Source of the DNA: DASXMT01 sp036521415
Lineage (GTDB): Bacteria; Actinomycetota; Acidimicrobiia; Acidimicrobiales; RAAP-2
Length of the DNA stretch: 23,092 nt
Assembly: GCA_036521415.1 (NCBI GenBank)
Contig: DATDHU010000022.1
Coordinates: forward strand, 1 to 23,092
Direction: 5' to 3'
Of the stretch, positions 15,154-23,025 are shown piece by piece. The notes below the pieces were generated by a model. That model was not told the origin of the DNA. It did no database searches and worked only from the letters and a program-made list of their open reading frames with translations. A program made the position numbers and the translations under genes. Numbering within the stretch: the stretch's first letter is position 1; each line of letters begins with the position of its first letter.

Positions 15154-16060
15154 ATCGTCGTCGGTCGAGGTTGAGGTGGACGGACGGCGACTCACGCTGT
15201 CCAATCTGGACAAGCCGCTGTACCCCGGGGGGTTCACCAAGGGCCAGATGATCGACTACTACGTCCATATCGCGCCGGTGATGCTCGCCCACGTCCGCGA
15301 CCGCCCATTGACCCAGAACCGGTTTCCCAACGGGGTGGAGGCATCGTCCTTCTTCGAGAAGCACGTGCCCTCGCACGCGCCCGAGTGGGTGCGGACGGCC
15401 GACGTGCCCTCGACGGCCAGCGGATCACGTGGTCGGTCCAAGACCGACAGCGTGGAGTACGCCGTCGTCTGCGACCTCCCCACCATCGCCTGGGCGGCCA
15501 ACCTGGCCACCATCGAGTTCCACGTCCCGTTGTGGCGGATCGGCCGCCGCCGGACGTTGCCGGGGCCACCGGACCACATGGTCTTCGACCTCGACCCGGG
15601 GGAGGGGAGCACCTTGGTCGACTGTTGCCGGGTGGCCCGGCTGATCGATGAGGCACTTCCCGGGCGGACCACGCACCCGAAGACCAGTGGGTCGAAGGGC
15701 TTGCAGCTCTACCACCGACTGGGCGGCCGGCCGACCTGGGACCGGGTCCGCGACGAGGCCCACGAGCTGGCCCGCACGCTCGAGGGAGAGCATCCCGAGC
15801 TGGTCGTCTCCAATATGCGCAAGGAGCTCCGCCGCGGAAAGGTGCTGATCGACTGGAGCCAGAACCATCCGGCCAAGACGACGGTCGCCGTGTACTCGCT
15901 CCGGGCCCGCCAGGAGCCCACCGTATCCACACCGGTGTCGTGGGACGAGGTGGATCGGTGCGTGGCCGCTGACGACCCCGGGCTCCTCCGGTTCACCGCC
16001 GACCAGGTGTTGGGCCGGGTCGAGGAGCACGGCGACCTGTTCGAGGAGCTGGCCCGCTGA
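15146..16060 (+). CDS. LigD-type polymerase/primase domain (POL)
   Basis: A stand-alone 304-aa archaeo-eukaryotic-primase-type polymerase that adds or fills nucleotides at broken ends during end joining. Visible motifs are LTLSNLDKPLYPGGFTKG (about 17-34), RPLTQNRFPNGVE, the catalytic D-x-D in VFDLDPG, TSGSKGLQLYHRL (nucleotide binding), RKGKVLIDWSQN-like RRGKVLIDWSQN, and YSLRARQEPTVSTPVSWDEV. The GTG start (15146-15148) overlaps the last codons of the phosphoesterase-ligase gene (TAA at 15151-15153) by eight bases, so the two are translated from one message. No Ku gene is in the window; Ku would be the expected partner and must be elsewhere if the pathway works. Confidence 0.93.
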   Translation: MSKSSSVEVEVDGRRLTLSNLDKPLYPGGFTKGQMIDYYVHIAPVMLAHVRDRPLTQNRFPNGVEASSFFEKHVPSHAPEWVRTADVPSTASGSRGRSKTDSVEYAVVCDLPTIAWAANLATIEFHVPLWRIGRRRTLPGPPDHMVFDLDPGEGSTLVDCCRVARLIDEALPGRTTHPKTSGSKGLQLYHRLGGRPTWDRVRDEAHELARTLEGEHPELVVSNMRKELRRGKVLIDWSQNHPAKTTVAVYSLRARQEPTVSTPVSWDEVDRCVAADDPGLLRFTADQVLGRVEEHGDLFEELAR

Positions 16061-16078
16061 CGCGGTGACGGCCAGCGG

Positions 16079-17242
16079 TCAGCGACCGGTCTGGCGGGTG
16101 GCGGTCAGGTGGACGGCGGCTCGTCCGGCCGAGGTGGCGCTGGCCCAGGCCACCTCACTGAGGAGCCCGGGGGCGGCAACGCTGTCGCCGCACAGGAAGA
16201 CCCCGTCTCCACGATCGATGGGCGGTCGGTCGCGCCACGAGGTGCCGGGCAGATCGAGGGCGCCCGTCGACCCATCGAGCAGCGAGCGGCGCCGCCAGGT
16301 CTCCCGCTCGCGCCACGACCCAAAGCCGCAATCGAGCAGCGCCTCGGCCCGACGGACTCCGTCCTCCAGCGTCTCGGTGCCCCTGAGCCCGACTTGCACC
16401 TGGACCAGGCTGTGACCGGTCGGGGCCAGGGTCGGATCGGGCTGGGAAAACCGTTCGGCCCATCCGGCGCCGTCGAGGTCGGAGACGATGAACGGGTCCG
16501 AACCGCGGGCGACGAGACCGATGTCGAGGAGGCCCACACGGCCACTCGGCCAGCGGAGCGAATCGTCGTCGAGGAGGCGTCTGGCCCGGTCGAGCTCGGT
16601 GGCCACGACGACCGGACCACCCTCGGGAAGCCGATCGACCGGCGACTGCAGGTGGATACGGACGCCCAGCCTGGCCGCGCCCTCAGCCAGCCGATCGACG
16701 AGGACGGTCCATCCGCCCCGCACGTAGCGGGCCGCCGACGGAACCCGGAGCACCCGCTTGGCCCGTTCCACGCCGAACGAGGCGGCGAGCGCACCCGGGT
16801 CGGCGGTGAAGGTGGCCACGGCCATGAACCGGCAGAGGGCATCGGCGACCAGAGTTGGCGCTCGCTCGCCCACCCATTCGGCGAGGCTGGGCGCGGCGGG
16901 GACGTCGCCGCTGTGCCAGAGCAATGGCAGGGCCCTCAACAGCGGCCCGGGAGAGCGTCTGAGCTCGCCCTGCCGGCGGAAGCGGAGACCGGACAACGGG
17001 GGCTGGGCGCAGGGGGGCAACAGGTCCCGGGCCTTCAGCCAGCTCCAAAGGGGGCCGTCGGAGTAGATCGCGTGGGGGCCGAGGTTGGCGATATAGGGGC
17101 CGAGGCTGCTCCGGGCCCGTCCGCCGAGCACGGCGTGGGCTTCGTGCAGGTCGACCCGGGCACCGGCCTCGGCCGCACTGATGGCGGCAACCAGCCCGGC
17201 TATCCCGCCGCCGACCACCGTGATGGGAGTGGAGTTTGGCAT
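16079..17242 (-). CDS. FAD-dependent oxidoreductase, phytoene-desaturase/amine-oxidase-like
   Basis: A 387-aa flavoprotein with an N-terminal Rossmann dinucleotide-binding motif (ITVVGGGIAGLVAAISAAEAG, GxGxxG near residues 10-15, acidic residue after HEAH), the GGRA sequence typical of desaturases and protoporphyrinogen oxidases (about 42-45), and the C-terminal FAD motif VFLCGDSVAAPGLLSEVAWASATSAGRAA. The family oxidises or desaturates carotenoids, porphyrinogens or amines, and the substrate is not clear here. No other carotenoid gene is nearby. MPNSTP at 17242 is the likely start, with an ATG at 17248 two codons upstream as an alternative. Neither has a good ribosome binding site. It converges on the LigD polymerase gene (18-base gap) and diverges from the amidohydrolase. 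Confidence 0.88.
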   Translation of the reverse strand: MPNSTPITVVGGGIAGLVAAISAAEAGARVDLHEAHAVLGGRARSSLGPYIANLGPHAIYSDGPLWSWLKARDLLPPCAQPPLSGLRFRRQGELRRSPGPLLRALPLLWHSGDVPAAPSLAEWVGERAPTLVADALCRFMAVATFTADPGALAASFGVERAKRVLRVPSAARYVRGGWTVLVDRLAEGAARLGVRIHLQSPVDRLPEGGPVVVATELDRARRLLDDDSLRWPSGRVGLLDIGLVARGSDPFIVSDLDGAGWAERFSQPDPTLAPTGHSLVQVQVGLRGTETLEDGVRRAEALLDCGFGSWRERETWRRRSLLDGSTGALDLPGTSWRDRPPIDRGDGVFLCGDSVAAPGLLSEVAWASATSAGRAAVHLTATRQTGR

Positions 17243-17432
17243 GCCCATGGGAGGTTTGTGGACCTGCGATCGGTTCCACACCCACTTCTTCGAGGGCGGG
17301 AAGAGTCGGCGGACCGGCCGCCCGTACGCCCGGGCGCACGGGCGGGGCTGTTGGCCCCCGGACCAGGCCGTGCGTTGCGGAGGGCCACCCATCCGTGTGA
17401 CCATTGGCTGGTGGCCACCAAGGGGGTTGGGC

Positions 17433-19157
17433 GTGCATGATCTGGTCGTTCGCGGAGGATCGGTAGTCGACGGGACCGGGAGCCCGGCCAGGACAGCGGA
17501 CGTCGCCGTGGACGGCGGGGTGGTGACCGCCGTTGGACGGCTCGAGGACCTCGCGGCGGCCCGGACCGTCGATGCCGATGGTCTCCTGGTCGCCCCGGGT
17601 TGGGTGGACATCCACACCCACTACGACGGGCAGGCAACGTGGGACGACACCATCGCCCCGAGCAGCTGGCACGGCGTGACCTCCATCGTGATGGGGAACT
17701 GCGGGGTCGGTTTCGCGCCGGCTAAGCCCGATCGGCACGGTTGGCTCATCGGCCTGATGGAGGGGGTCGAGGACATACCCGGCACCGCGCTGGCCGAGGG
17801 GATGACCTGGGGCTGGGAGAGCTTCCCCGAGTACCTCGACACGCTGGACGACCGGCGCTGGACGGTGGACGTGGGCACGCAGATCGCCCACGGTGCGGTG
17901 CGGGCATACGTGATGGGGGAGCGGGGAGCGCGGAACGAGCCGGCCACACCCGACGACATTGCGGCCATGAAGCAGTTGGTCAAAGAGGCCGTTGCCGCCG
18001 GCGCGCTCGGGTTCTCCACGTCGCGGACGATCGCCCACCGGGCCATCGACGGCGAGCCGGTCCCGGGGACCTACGCGGCCGAAGACGAGTTGTTCGGAAT
18101 AGGGGCGGCCCTCGGGGAACTGGGCACCGGGGTCTTCGAGCTCGCGCCCGACGGTGTGGCCGGTGAGGATTTCATCGCCCCCCACCGGGAGGTCGATTGG
18201 ATGCGCCGGCTGTCCTCGACCATCGGCCGGCCCGTCACCTTCGCCCTGCTCCAGGTCGAGAGCGCCCCCGACCTCTGGAAGGAGCTGATGGACGCGTCGC
18301 TCGAGGCCGTCGATGACGGGGCCGACCTGCGGCCTCAGGTGGCCGGGCGGGCAACCGGATTGTTGTCCGGCCACTTCACCTCTTATTGCTTGTTCGACTC
18401 CATCCCCGCCTACCGGGAGCTCAAGTCCCGGGGCCTGTCCCACGAGGAGCTGGCCGACGCGCTGTTGGACCCAGCCGTTCGACGTTCGATCGAGGAGTGG
18501 GAGCCGCAGGGCTCAGACATCGGGAAGATGAAGCAGGCCTACGAGTCCACCTACTCGCTGGGCGTGCCGCCCGAGTACGAGCCCGGCCCCGAGCGCTCCC
18601 TGGCCGGGATCGCCGCTGCCTCGGGACGGACGCCGATCTCGGTGGCCTATGACGCAATGCTCCAGGACCGGGGCCACGGCCTCCTCTACCTACCCATCCT
18701 CAACTACGCCAGCGGCGATCTGGAGCCGGCGCGCCAGATGCTGCTCCACCCGCGGGCCGCAGCCGGCTTGGGGGACGGTGGGGCCCACTGTGGCGTCATC
18801 TGCGATGCCTCGCAGCCCACGTTCATGCTCACCCACTGGGTCCGGGACCGGACTCGGGGCGAACGTCTGCCGCTCGAGTGGATGGTGAAGAAGCAGACCC
18901 AGGACACCGCCCAGCTCTATGGCCTCGGCGATCGGGGCACCCTCGAGCCGGGCAAGCTGGCCGACATCAACATCATTGACTTCGAGCGGCTACAACTCGG
19001 CAATCCCCGCGTCCACAGCGATCTGCCCGCCGGCGGGCGCCGGCTCCTCCAGGACGCCACCGGCTACGTGGCCACCATCAAGTCCGGAACGACCACCTTC
19101 GAGAACGGTGAGGACACCGGAGAGCGCCCCGGGGTCCTGATCCGAGGCGCCCGTTGA
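17433..19157 (+). CDS. N-acyl-D-amino-acid deacylase-type amidohydrolase
   Basis: A 574-aa metal-dependent hydrolase of the amidohydrolase superfamily (D-aminoacylase branch). It shows the N-terminal beta-sandwich segment HDLVVRGGSVVDGTG, the metal-binding DIHTHYDGQ (His61, His63), GNCGVGFAP with Cys90 (a zinc-ligand cysteine in D-aminoacylases), the branch signature MEGVEDIPGTALAEG, LGDGGAHCG with Asp448 as a candidate catalytic Asp, and GTLEPGKLADINIIDF at the return to the beta-sandwich. The substrate may be an N-acyl-D-amino acid, but this branch contains many uncharacterised enzymes. The GTG at 17433 is chosen because AAGGGGG (17420-17426) lies six bases upstream and the conserved fold begins there. 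The frame itself extends to 17181 within the divergent gene. Confidence 0.88.
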   Translation: MHDLVVRGGSVVDGTGSPARTADVAVDGGVVTAVGRLEDLAAARTVDADGLLVAPGWVDIHTHYDGQATWDDTIAPSSWHGVTSIVMGNCGVGFAPAKPDRHGWLIGLMEGVEDIPGTALAEGMTWGWESFPEYLDTLDDRRWTVDVGTQIAHGAVRAYVMGERGARNEPATPDDIAAMKQLVKEAVAAGALGFSTSRTIAHRAIDGEPVPGTYAAEDELFGIGAALGELGTGVFELAPDGVAGEDFIAPHREVDWMRRLSSTIGRPVTFALLQVESAPDLWKELMDASLEAVDDGADLRPQVAGRATGLLSGHFTSYCLFDSIPAYRELKSRGLSHEELADALLDPAVRRSIEEWEPQGSDIGKMKQAYESTYSLGVPPEYEPGPERSLAGIAAASGRTPISVAYDAMLQDRGHGLLYLPILNYASGDLEPARQMLLHPRAAAGLGDGGAHCGVICDASQPTFMLTHWVRDRTRGERLPLEWMVKKQTQDTAQLYGLGDRGTLEPGKLADINIIDFERLQLGNPRVHSDLPAGGRRLLQDATGYVATIKSGTTTFENGEDTGERPGVLIRGAR

Positions 19158-19247
19158 ACGTTGACCGTTGCCTGGCACGCGGTGAGGGGCCGGCCGACCG
19201 AGCACCCGGGCCACTCGGCCCAACGAGGGACACAGAAGGGCTGATCG

Positions 19248-20339
19248 GTGCCGAGTGAGGTCAAGGGGGTCGTGGCCCGGGCCATGGGCGAACCCGTCTC
19301 GCTCGAGACCGTCATCGTCCCCGACCCAGGTCCGGGCGAGGCATCCGTGGTCGTTCAGGCCTGCGGTGTGTGCCATACCGATCTCCATTACCGCGAGGGG
19401 GGAATCAACGATTCCTTTCCCTTCCTCCTCGGGCACGAAGCCGCCGGTGTGGTCGAGGCCGTCGGCCCCGACGTGACCTCGGTCGCCCCCGGCGACTTCG
19501 TCGTCCTCAACTGGCGGGCCGTCTGCGGCGAGTGCCGGGCTTGCCGGCGGGGACGACCGTGGTACTGCTTCAACACCCGCAACGCCACCCAGGCGATGAC
19601 CCTGGCCGACGGCACCCCACTGGCACCCGCCCTGGGCATCGGCGCCTTTGCCGACAAGACGCTGGTGGCCGCGGGACAGTGCACCAAGGTCGACCCGGCC
19701 GCCCGTCCCGAGGCGGTCGGTCTGCTCGGGTGTGGCGTCATGGCCGGCCTGGGATCGGCCATGTTCACCGGTGAGGTCACCCTCGGGGACTCGGTGGCCG
19801 TCTTCGGGTGTGGGGGTGTGGGGTGCGCGGCCGTGGCCGGAGCCCGCCTGGCCGGTGCGTCCATGGTCATCGCCGTCGACCTGGATACGAGCAAGCTCGA
19901 CCAGGCGCGCCACTTCGGGGCCACCCACACCGTCGATGCCTCCCGGGAGAACCCCGTCGAGGTCATCCGGGGGCTCACCGGGGGCAACGGCGCCGACGTC
20001 TGCATCGAGGCGGTGGGCAATCCCACGGTCATGGAGCAGGCGTTCTACGCCCGCGACCTGGCCGGAACGCTGGTACAGGTGGGTGTGCCCACGCCCGACA
20101 TGCAGATCGAACTGCCGATGATCGACTTCTTCGGCCGGGGCGGCCGCCTGAGGCCCAGCTGGTATGGGGACTGCCTTCCCGAACGGGACTTCCCTGTGCT
20201 GGTCGACCTCTACCTCCAGGGCCGGTTGGACCTCGATCGCTTCGTCTCCGAGACGATCCCCCTCGACGGGGTGGAAGAGGCCTTCGGCCGAATGCGCCGG
20301 GGCGAGGTCCTCCGATCCGTCGTGACCTTCGACCAATGA
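19248..20339 (+). CDS. mscR: S-(hydroxymethyl)mycothiol dehydrogenase
   Basis: A 363-aa zinc-dependent alcohol dehydrogenase of the type that oxidises the formaldehyde-mycothiol adduct (and can reduce S-nitrosomycothiol). It closely follows, from memory, the mycobacterial protein: ACGVCHTDLHYREGGINDSFPF with catalytic zinc ligand Cys42, GHEAAG (His63), structural zinc cysteines 93, 96, 99 and 107, LNWRAVCGECRAC, NAD-binding GCGGVG (187-192), and the C-terminal SWYGDCLPERDFPVLVDLYLQG. The GTG start has AGAAGGG seven bases upstream. The stop overlaps the ATG of the MBL-fold gene (ATGA), the same pairing as Rv2259-Rv2260 in M. tuberculosis. It implies that the organism makes mycothiol. Confidence 0.93.
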   Translation: MPSEVKGVVARAMGEPVSLETVIVPDPGPGEASVVVQACGVCHTDLHYREGGINDSFPFLLGHEAAGVVEAVGPDVTSVAPGDFVVLNWRAVCGECRACRRGRPWYCFNTRNATQAMTLADGTPLAPALGIGAFADKTLVAAGQCTKVDPAARPEAVGLLGCGVMAGLGSAMFTGEVTLGDSVAVFGCGGVGCAAVAGARLAGASMVIAVDLDTSKLDQARHFGATHTVDASRENPVEVIRGLTGGNGADVCIEAVGNPTVMEQAFYARDLAGTLVQVGVPTPDMQIELPMIDFFGRGGRLRPSWYGDCLPERDFPVLVDLYLQGRLDLDRFVSETIPLDGVEEAFGRMRRGEVLRSVVTFDQ

Positions 20340-20956
20340 TAGAGCTCGTGACCACCGAGGGCACCTTCTCGCTCGACGGCCAGGACTTCGACGTGGAGAA
20401 CAACATCTGGTTGGTGGGGGACGAGCGCCGGGTCATCGTCATCGACGCCGCCCACGACCATCGCCCCATCGTCGAGGCCATCGGCGACCGGCACACCGTG
20501 GCCATCGTGGCCACCCACGGACACAACGATCACATCAATGCGGCCGGGGCGCTCTCCGACGTGCTCGACGCGCCGATCTGGTTGCACCCCGACGACCTGA
20601 TGCTGTGGCACCAGGTCTATCCCGATCGAGAACCCGACCGCCCACTCGCCGACGGCCAGGAGCTCGAGGTCGGCCACATCAGGCTCCGGGCCATGCACAC
20701 GCCGGGTCATTCGCCCGGGGGAGTCTCGCTCTACGACGCGGCCGGGGGCGTCGTCTTCTCGGGTGACACCCTGTTCAAAGGGGGACCGGGGGCAACCGGC
20801 CGATCGTTCTCGGACTTCCCCACCATCATCGAGTCGATCCGGGAGCGTCTGTTGACGCTGCCCGACGACACCAAAGTGCTGCCCGGCCACGGGCAGGAGA
20901 CGACCATCGGGAGCGAGGCCCCCGGCCTTCCCGACTGGCTAGCACGCGGGCACTGA
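20336..20956 (+). CDS. MBL-fold metallo-hydrolase paired with mscR
   Basis: A 206-aa metallo-beta-lactamase-fold protein of the glyoxalase II-like type. Zinc-binding signatures are HGHNDH (61-66), TPGHSPGG, FSGDTLF and the terminal GHGQETT. It starts in the ATGA overlap with the dehydrogenase stop, which implies coupled translation. In mycobacteria the equivalent gene also follows mscR. A role in hydrolysing the S-formylmycothiol product, completing formaldehyde oxidation, is the natural proposal and is inference. No signal peptide is seen, so it should act in the cytoplasm. The alpha/beta hydrolase gene follows after 20 bases with its own ribosome binding site. Confidence 0.93.
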   Translation: MIELVTTEGTFSLDGQDFDVENNIWLVGDERRVIVIDAAHDHRPIVEAIGDRHTVAIVATHGHNDHINAAGALSDVLDAPIWLHPDDLMLWHQVYPDREPDRPLADGQELEVGHIRLRAMHTPGHSPGGVSLYDAAGGVVFSGDTLFKGGPGATGRSFSDFPTIIESIRERLLTLPDDTKVLPGHGQETTIGSEAPGLPDWLARGH

Positions 20957-20976
20957 GCCCGACGAGGGAGGACGCT

Positions 20977-21687
20977 ATGGGAGTCGACGGTTTCGTTCTG
21001 GTGCACGGTGGGTACCACGGTGCCTGGTGTTGGGACCCAGTGCGCCCGAAGCTGGGCCTGCCCTCGGTGGCTGTCGACCTCCCGGGACGGGGGACCCGTC
21101 CCCGCACCGACGTCCCCGTCACCATCGACCAGTGCGTGGACGCCGTGATCGAGGACGCCGACCAGGCCGGTCTCGACCAGGTGGTGCTGGTCGGCCACTC
21201 CATGGGCGGGATCACCATCACCGAGGTGGCCAACCGCCATCCAGATCGCGTCGCCCACCTGCTCTACCTGGCCGCCCTGGCCCTGCCGGTTGGCAGCACG
21301 GTCTTCGACCTTTACTCGCTCGACGACGCCGGGGCCCGCGCCGACCCCGCCGGGGCGATGCCGCTGTTGGACGAGCCAACGGCCCATCAGATGTTCGCCG
21401 GTGATCTCAGCCCCGAGGTGTTCGCCCGCGCCCACGCCCAGTGCGTCCCCGAGCCCGTCGGCCTGTTCGCGGCCACCGTGTCGGGTTACAACTCGGGGGT
21501 CCCGGCCACCTATGTGCGCTGCACTCGCGACGGAGCCGTCACGGCCGAGGCCACCGAGGCCATGGTGGCAACGCTCCGGCCCGGGACCGTCCTCGAGCTC
21601 GATGCCGATCACGACGTCATGTTGTCCCAACCCGACGTGGTCGCCGACCTGTGCAACGGCCTGGTCACCGCGCCGGCGACCGGATAG
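20977..21687 (+). CDS. Alpha/beta-fold hydrolase
   Basis: A 236-aa alpha/beta hydrolase resembling the plant-esterase/salicylate-esterase-like group. It has the oxyanion segment FVLVHGGYHGAWCW (6-19), the nucleophile elbow GHSMGG with Ser75, and the likely catalytic His212 in DADHDVMLSQP, the placement seen in this group. It could be an esterase or hydrolase of a small ester; the substrate is unknown. GGGAGGA (20966-20972) precedes the ATG. It is probably cotranscribed with the mycothiol-linked pair (20-base gap), though nothing in its sequence points to thiol chemistry. Confidence 0.9.
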   Translation: MGVDGFVLVHGGYHGAWCWDPVRPKLGLPSVAVDLPGRGTRPRTDVPVTIDQCVDAVIEDADQAGLDQVVLVGHSMGGITITEVANRHPDRVAHLLYLAALALPVGSTVFDLYSLDDAGARADPAGAMPLLDEPTAHQMFAGDLSPEVFARAHAQCVPEPVGLFAATVSGYNSGVPATYVRCTRDGAVTAEATEAMVATLRPGTVLELDADHDVMLSQPDVVADLCNGLVTAPATG

Positions 21688-21741
21688 CTGCCGCCAGCCA
21701 TCACCAGGAGGGGACACGCCCAGGCGGCTAGAATCGTCACT

Positions 21742-22092
21742 GTGTCGAAATCAGTCGAGACGCCCCGCTGCGCTTGGTGCCGCCGCCCGCTTGCCCGTCC
21801 CGACGGCCCGGGGCGACCGCGGCGATTCTGCAGCCGGTCGCATCGACAGCGGGCCTACGAGGCACGGCGACGGGCCGAGTCGCTCAATCTCCCCGAGGGT
21901 CACGTCGTCGTGACCGAAGGAGAGCTCCAGCGGCTGCACGACCGCCTGTACCGGCTCGAGGCGGCGATGGAGGATGTCGACGCCGACCTGTCCGGTCGTC
22001 CGGGGGCGCGCGCCTACCGCCAGGCTTTCGAGCACCTCTACGAGGCGGCGAAGGACGTGGCCGGTGTGGTGGTCGAGCCGGCCACGGGCTGA
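21742..22092 (+). CDS. Small zinc-finger/coiled-coil protein
   Basis: A 116-aa protein with an N-terminal treble-cysteine finger, Cys10-x2-Cys13 and Cys30, and His34 where I recall a cysteine in comparable actinobacterial proteins (GRPRRFCSRSHRQRAYEARR). An alpha-helical, probably coiled-coil region follows (about 60-85, TEGELQRLHDRLYRLEAAMEDVDADL). The basic GRPRR...RQRAYEARR stretch suggests nucleic-acid binding. The function is unknown. The GTG start has no ribosome binding site. TAGAAT (21729-21734) ends seven bases before it, so the transcript is probably leaderless. It is separated by 28 bases from the converging universal stress protein gene. Confidence 0.85.
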   Translation: MSKSVETPRCAWCRRPLARPDGPGRPRRFCSRSHRQRAYEARRRAESLNLPEGHVVVTEGELQRLHDRLYRLEAAMEDVDADLSGRPGARAYRQAFEHLYEAAKDVAGVVVEPATG

Positions 22093-22120
22093 CCTCCGGC
22101 TTGGCTCTGACGACGAACGC

Positions 22121-22618
22121 TCAGGTGGACACCGACCGCGGCCGGTGGCCCGCCTTGCTCATGACGTCGGCTGCCTCGAGCCGGGCACCTACCGGGATGG
22201 CAAGGGGTGCGGGCGCCATGATCACCGGGAGGGACGTGAGCCTGACCGTGCGCTCCCGCACCCGTCCGGAGAACAACCGGATGCATCGATTCCTCCGGCG
22301 TGAACCGAGCACGATGGCGTCGGCACCGAACTCGTCCGCCGCCGTCGCGATGCGCTGGGGGACCTGTCGGTAGGGAGCCCGACGCGCGCTCCCGGTCACC
22401 CGGATTCCCTCTGCCCGCAGTTGCTCGGCGGCCCGAGTGAGGAGGGCGACGGCCTCCTCGTTGGTGTGGAGGGGCATGCCGCCGGTCCCGACGGCGAACT
22501 CGTTGACGTAGAAGAGATGAACCACGGCACCGCGCTCCTTGGCCACTGCGGTGGCGAAGCTGAGGGTGATGTCGGACCTCTCGGTGTCGTCGATGGCTAC
22601 GAGCAGTCGCTGGAACAT
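22121..22618 (-). CDS. Universal stress protein (UspA family)
   Basis: A 165-aa single Usp domain: the N-terminal strand and loop FQRLLVAIDDTERSD, the middle strand VVHLFYVNEF, and ADAIVLGSRRRNR...FSGRVRERTVRLTSLPVIMAP. Many Usp proteins bind ATP through a G-x2-G-x9-G-(S/T) loop. Here the second glycine is Arg and the residue after the last glycine is also Arg, so ATP binding is uncertain. About 25 C-terminal residues extend beyond the fold. GAGG lies five bases before the ATG on the reverse strand. A reverse-strand -10-like TAACAT lies upstream within an inverted repeat (22670-22700), and a perfect palindrome sits about 125 bases upstream. Confidence 0.9.
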   Translation of the reverse strand: MFQRLLVAIDDTERSDITLSFATAVAKERGAVVHLFYVNEFAVGTGGMPLHTNEEAVALLTRAAEQLRAEGIRVTGSARRAPYRQVPQRIATAADEFGADAIVLGSRRRNRCIRLFSGRVRERTVRLTSLPVIMAPAPLAIPVGARLEAADVMSKAGHRPRSVST

Positions 22619-22669
22619 GGAGCCTCACGATGTGACGAGCAGTACGAGGTGGGCCGGGCCGGCTCTGTT

Positions 22670-22700
22670 TCCAGCATGTTAACGCAGCGACCTTGCTGGA
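22670..22700. promoter_or_regulatory. Inverted repeat in the universal stress gene promoter region
   Basis: TCCAGCA (22670-22676) and TGCTGGA (22694-22700) are perfect 7-base arms around a 17-base centre. A reverse-strand -10-like TAACAT falls just inside. This is consistent with an operator, but no regulator is identified. Confidence 0.3.
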
Positions 22701-22741
22701 GCACGGGTCTCGAGGTTGGTCAGCGGAGTAGTCGGGAGCCA

Positions 22742-22760
22742 TTCCGTCACAGTGACGGAA
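22742..22760. promoter_or_regulatory. Perfect 19-base palindrome, probable operator
   Basis: TTCCGTCAC-A-GTGACGGAA has 9-base perfect arms around one central base. It lies in non-coding DNA, about 125 bases upstream of the universal stress protein gene. The form suits a dimeric regulator such as the TetR or GntR type. The regulated gene may also lie to the right, outside the window. Confidence 0.5.
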
Positions 22761-23011
22761 CAGCGGGCCGGGGCCAATCGAGTGCTGCAGGTGTGGTGCC
22801 GTGGGCCGACGCCCGGACCCAGGCCGACTCGCACCGTGAGGCCCCGACCGGATCTGGGAAAATCCCGGTCGTGGTTTGGAGCGTCCGCCTGACCCGGGGC
22901 GGTCGGGGGCGACTTCAGAATCGGGCATCCGGACGAGAGCGGGTCGGGACGACACCGGTTCGTGGCCGTCCAGGAGGACGGGCTCATCGTGAAGGCACTC
23001 TAACAGCGCCG

Positions 23012-23025
23012 ATAATGTACATTAT
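23012..23025. repeat. AT-rich perfect palindrome ATAATGTACATTAT
   Basis: A 14-base perfect palindrome of only 2 G/C bases within strongly GC-rich DNA, followed by GTCAAGTCAC. It could be a regulator site, a recombinase binding site, or part of the edge of a mobile element lying beyond the window. The 470-base stretch 22619-23092 otherwise shows no convincing gene. Confidence 0.45.

Noticed and set aside
19161..19189. TTGACC as a possible -35 box before mscR
   Set aside because: No TANNNT -10 box is found 16-19 bases downstream.
18990..20336. Long reverse open frame opposite mscR
   Set aside because: It is antisense to a protein with complete zinc and NAD motifs. No domain is recognisable in the reverse translation.
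22893..23003. Short forward frame ending RFVAVQEDGLIVKAL with gene-like codon use
   Set aside because: It has no upstream start codon other than a late GTG, an in-frame stop precedes it, and no family is recognised. It could be a gene remnant but is too short to claim.
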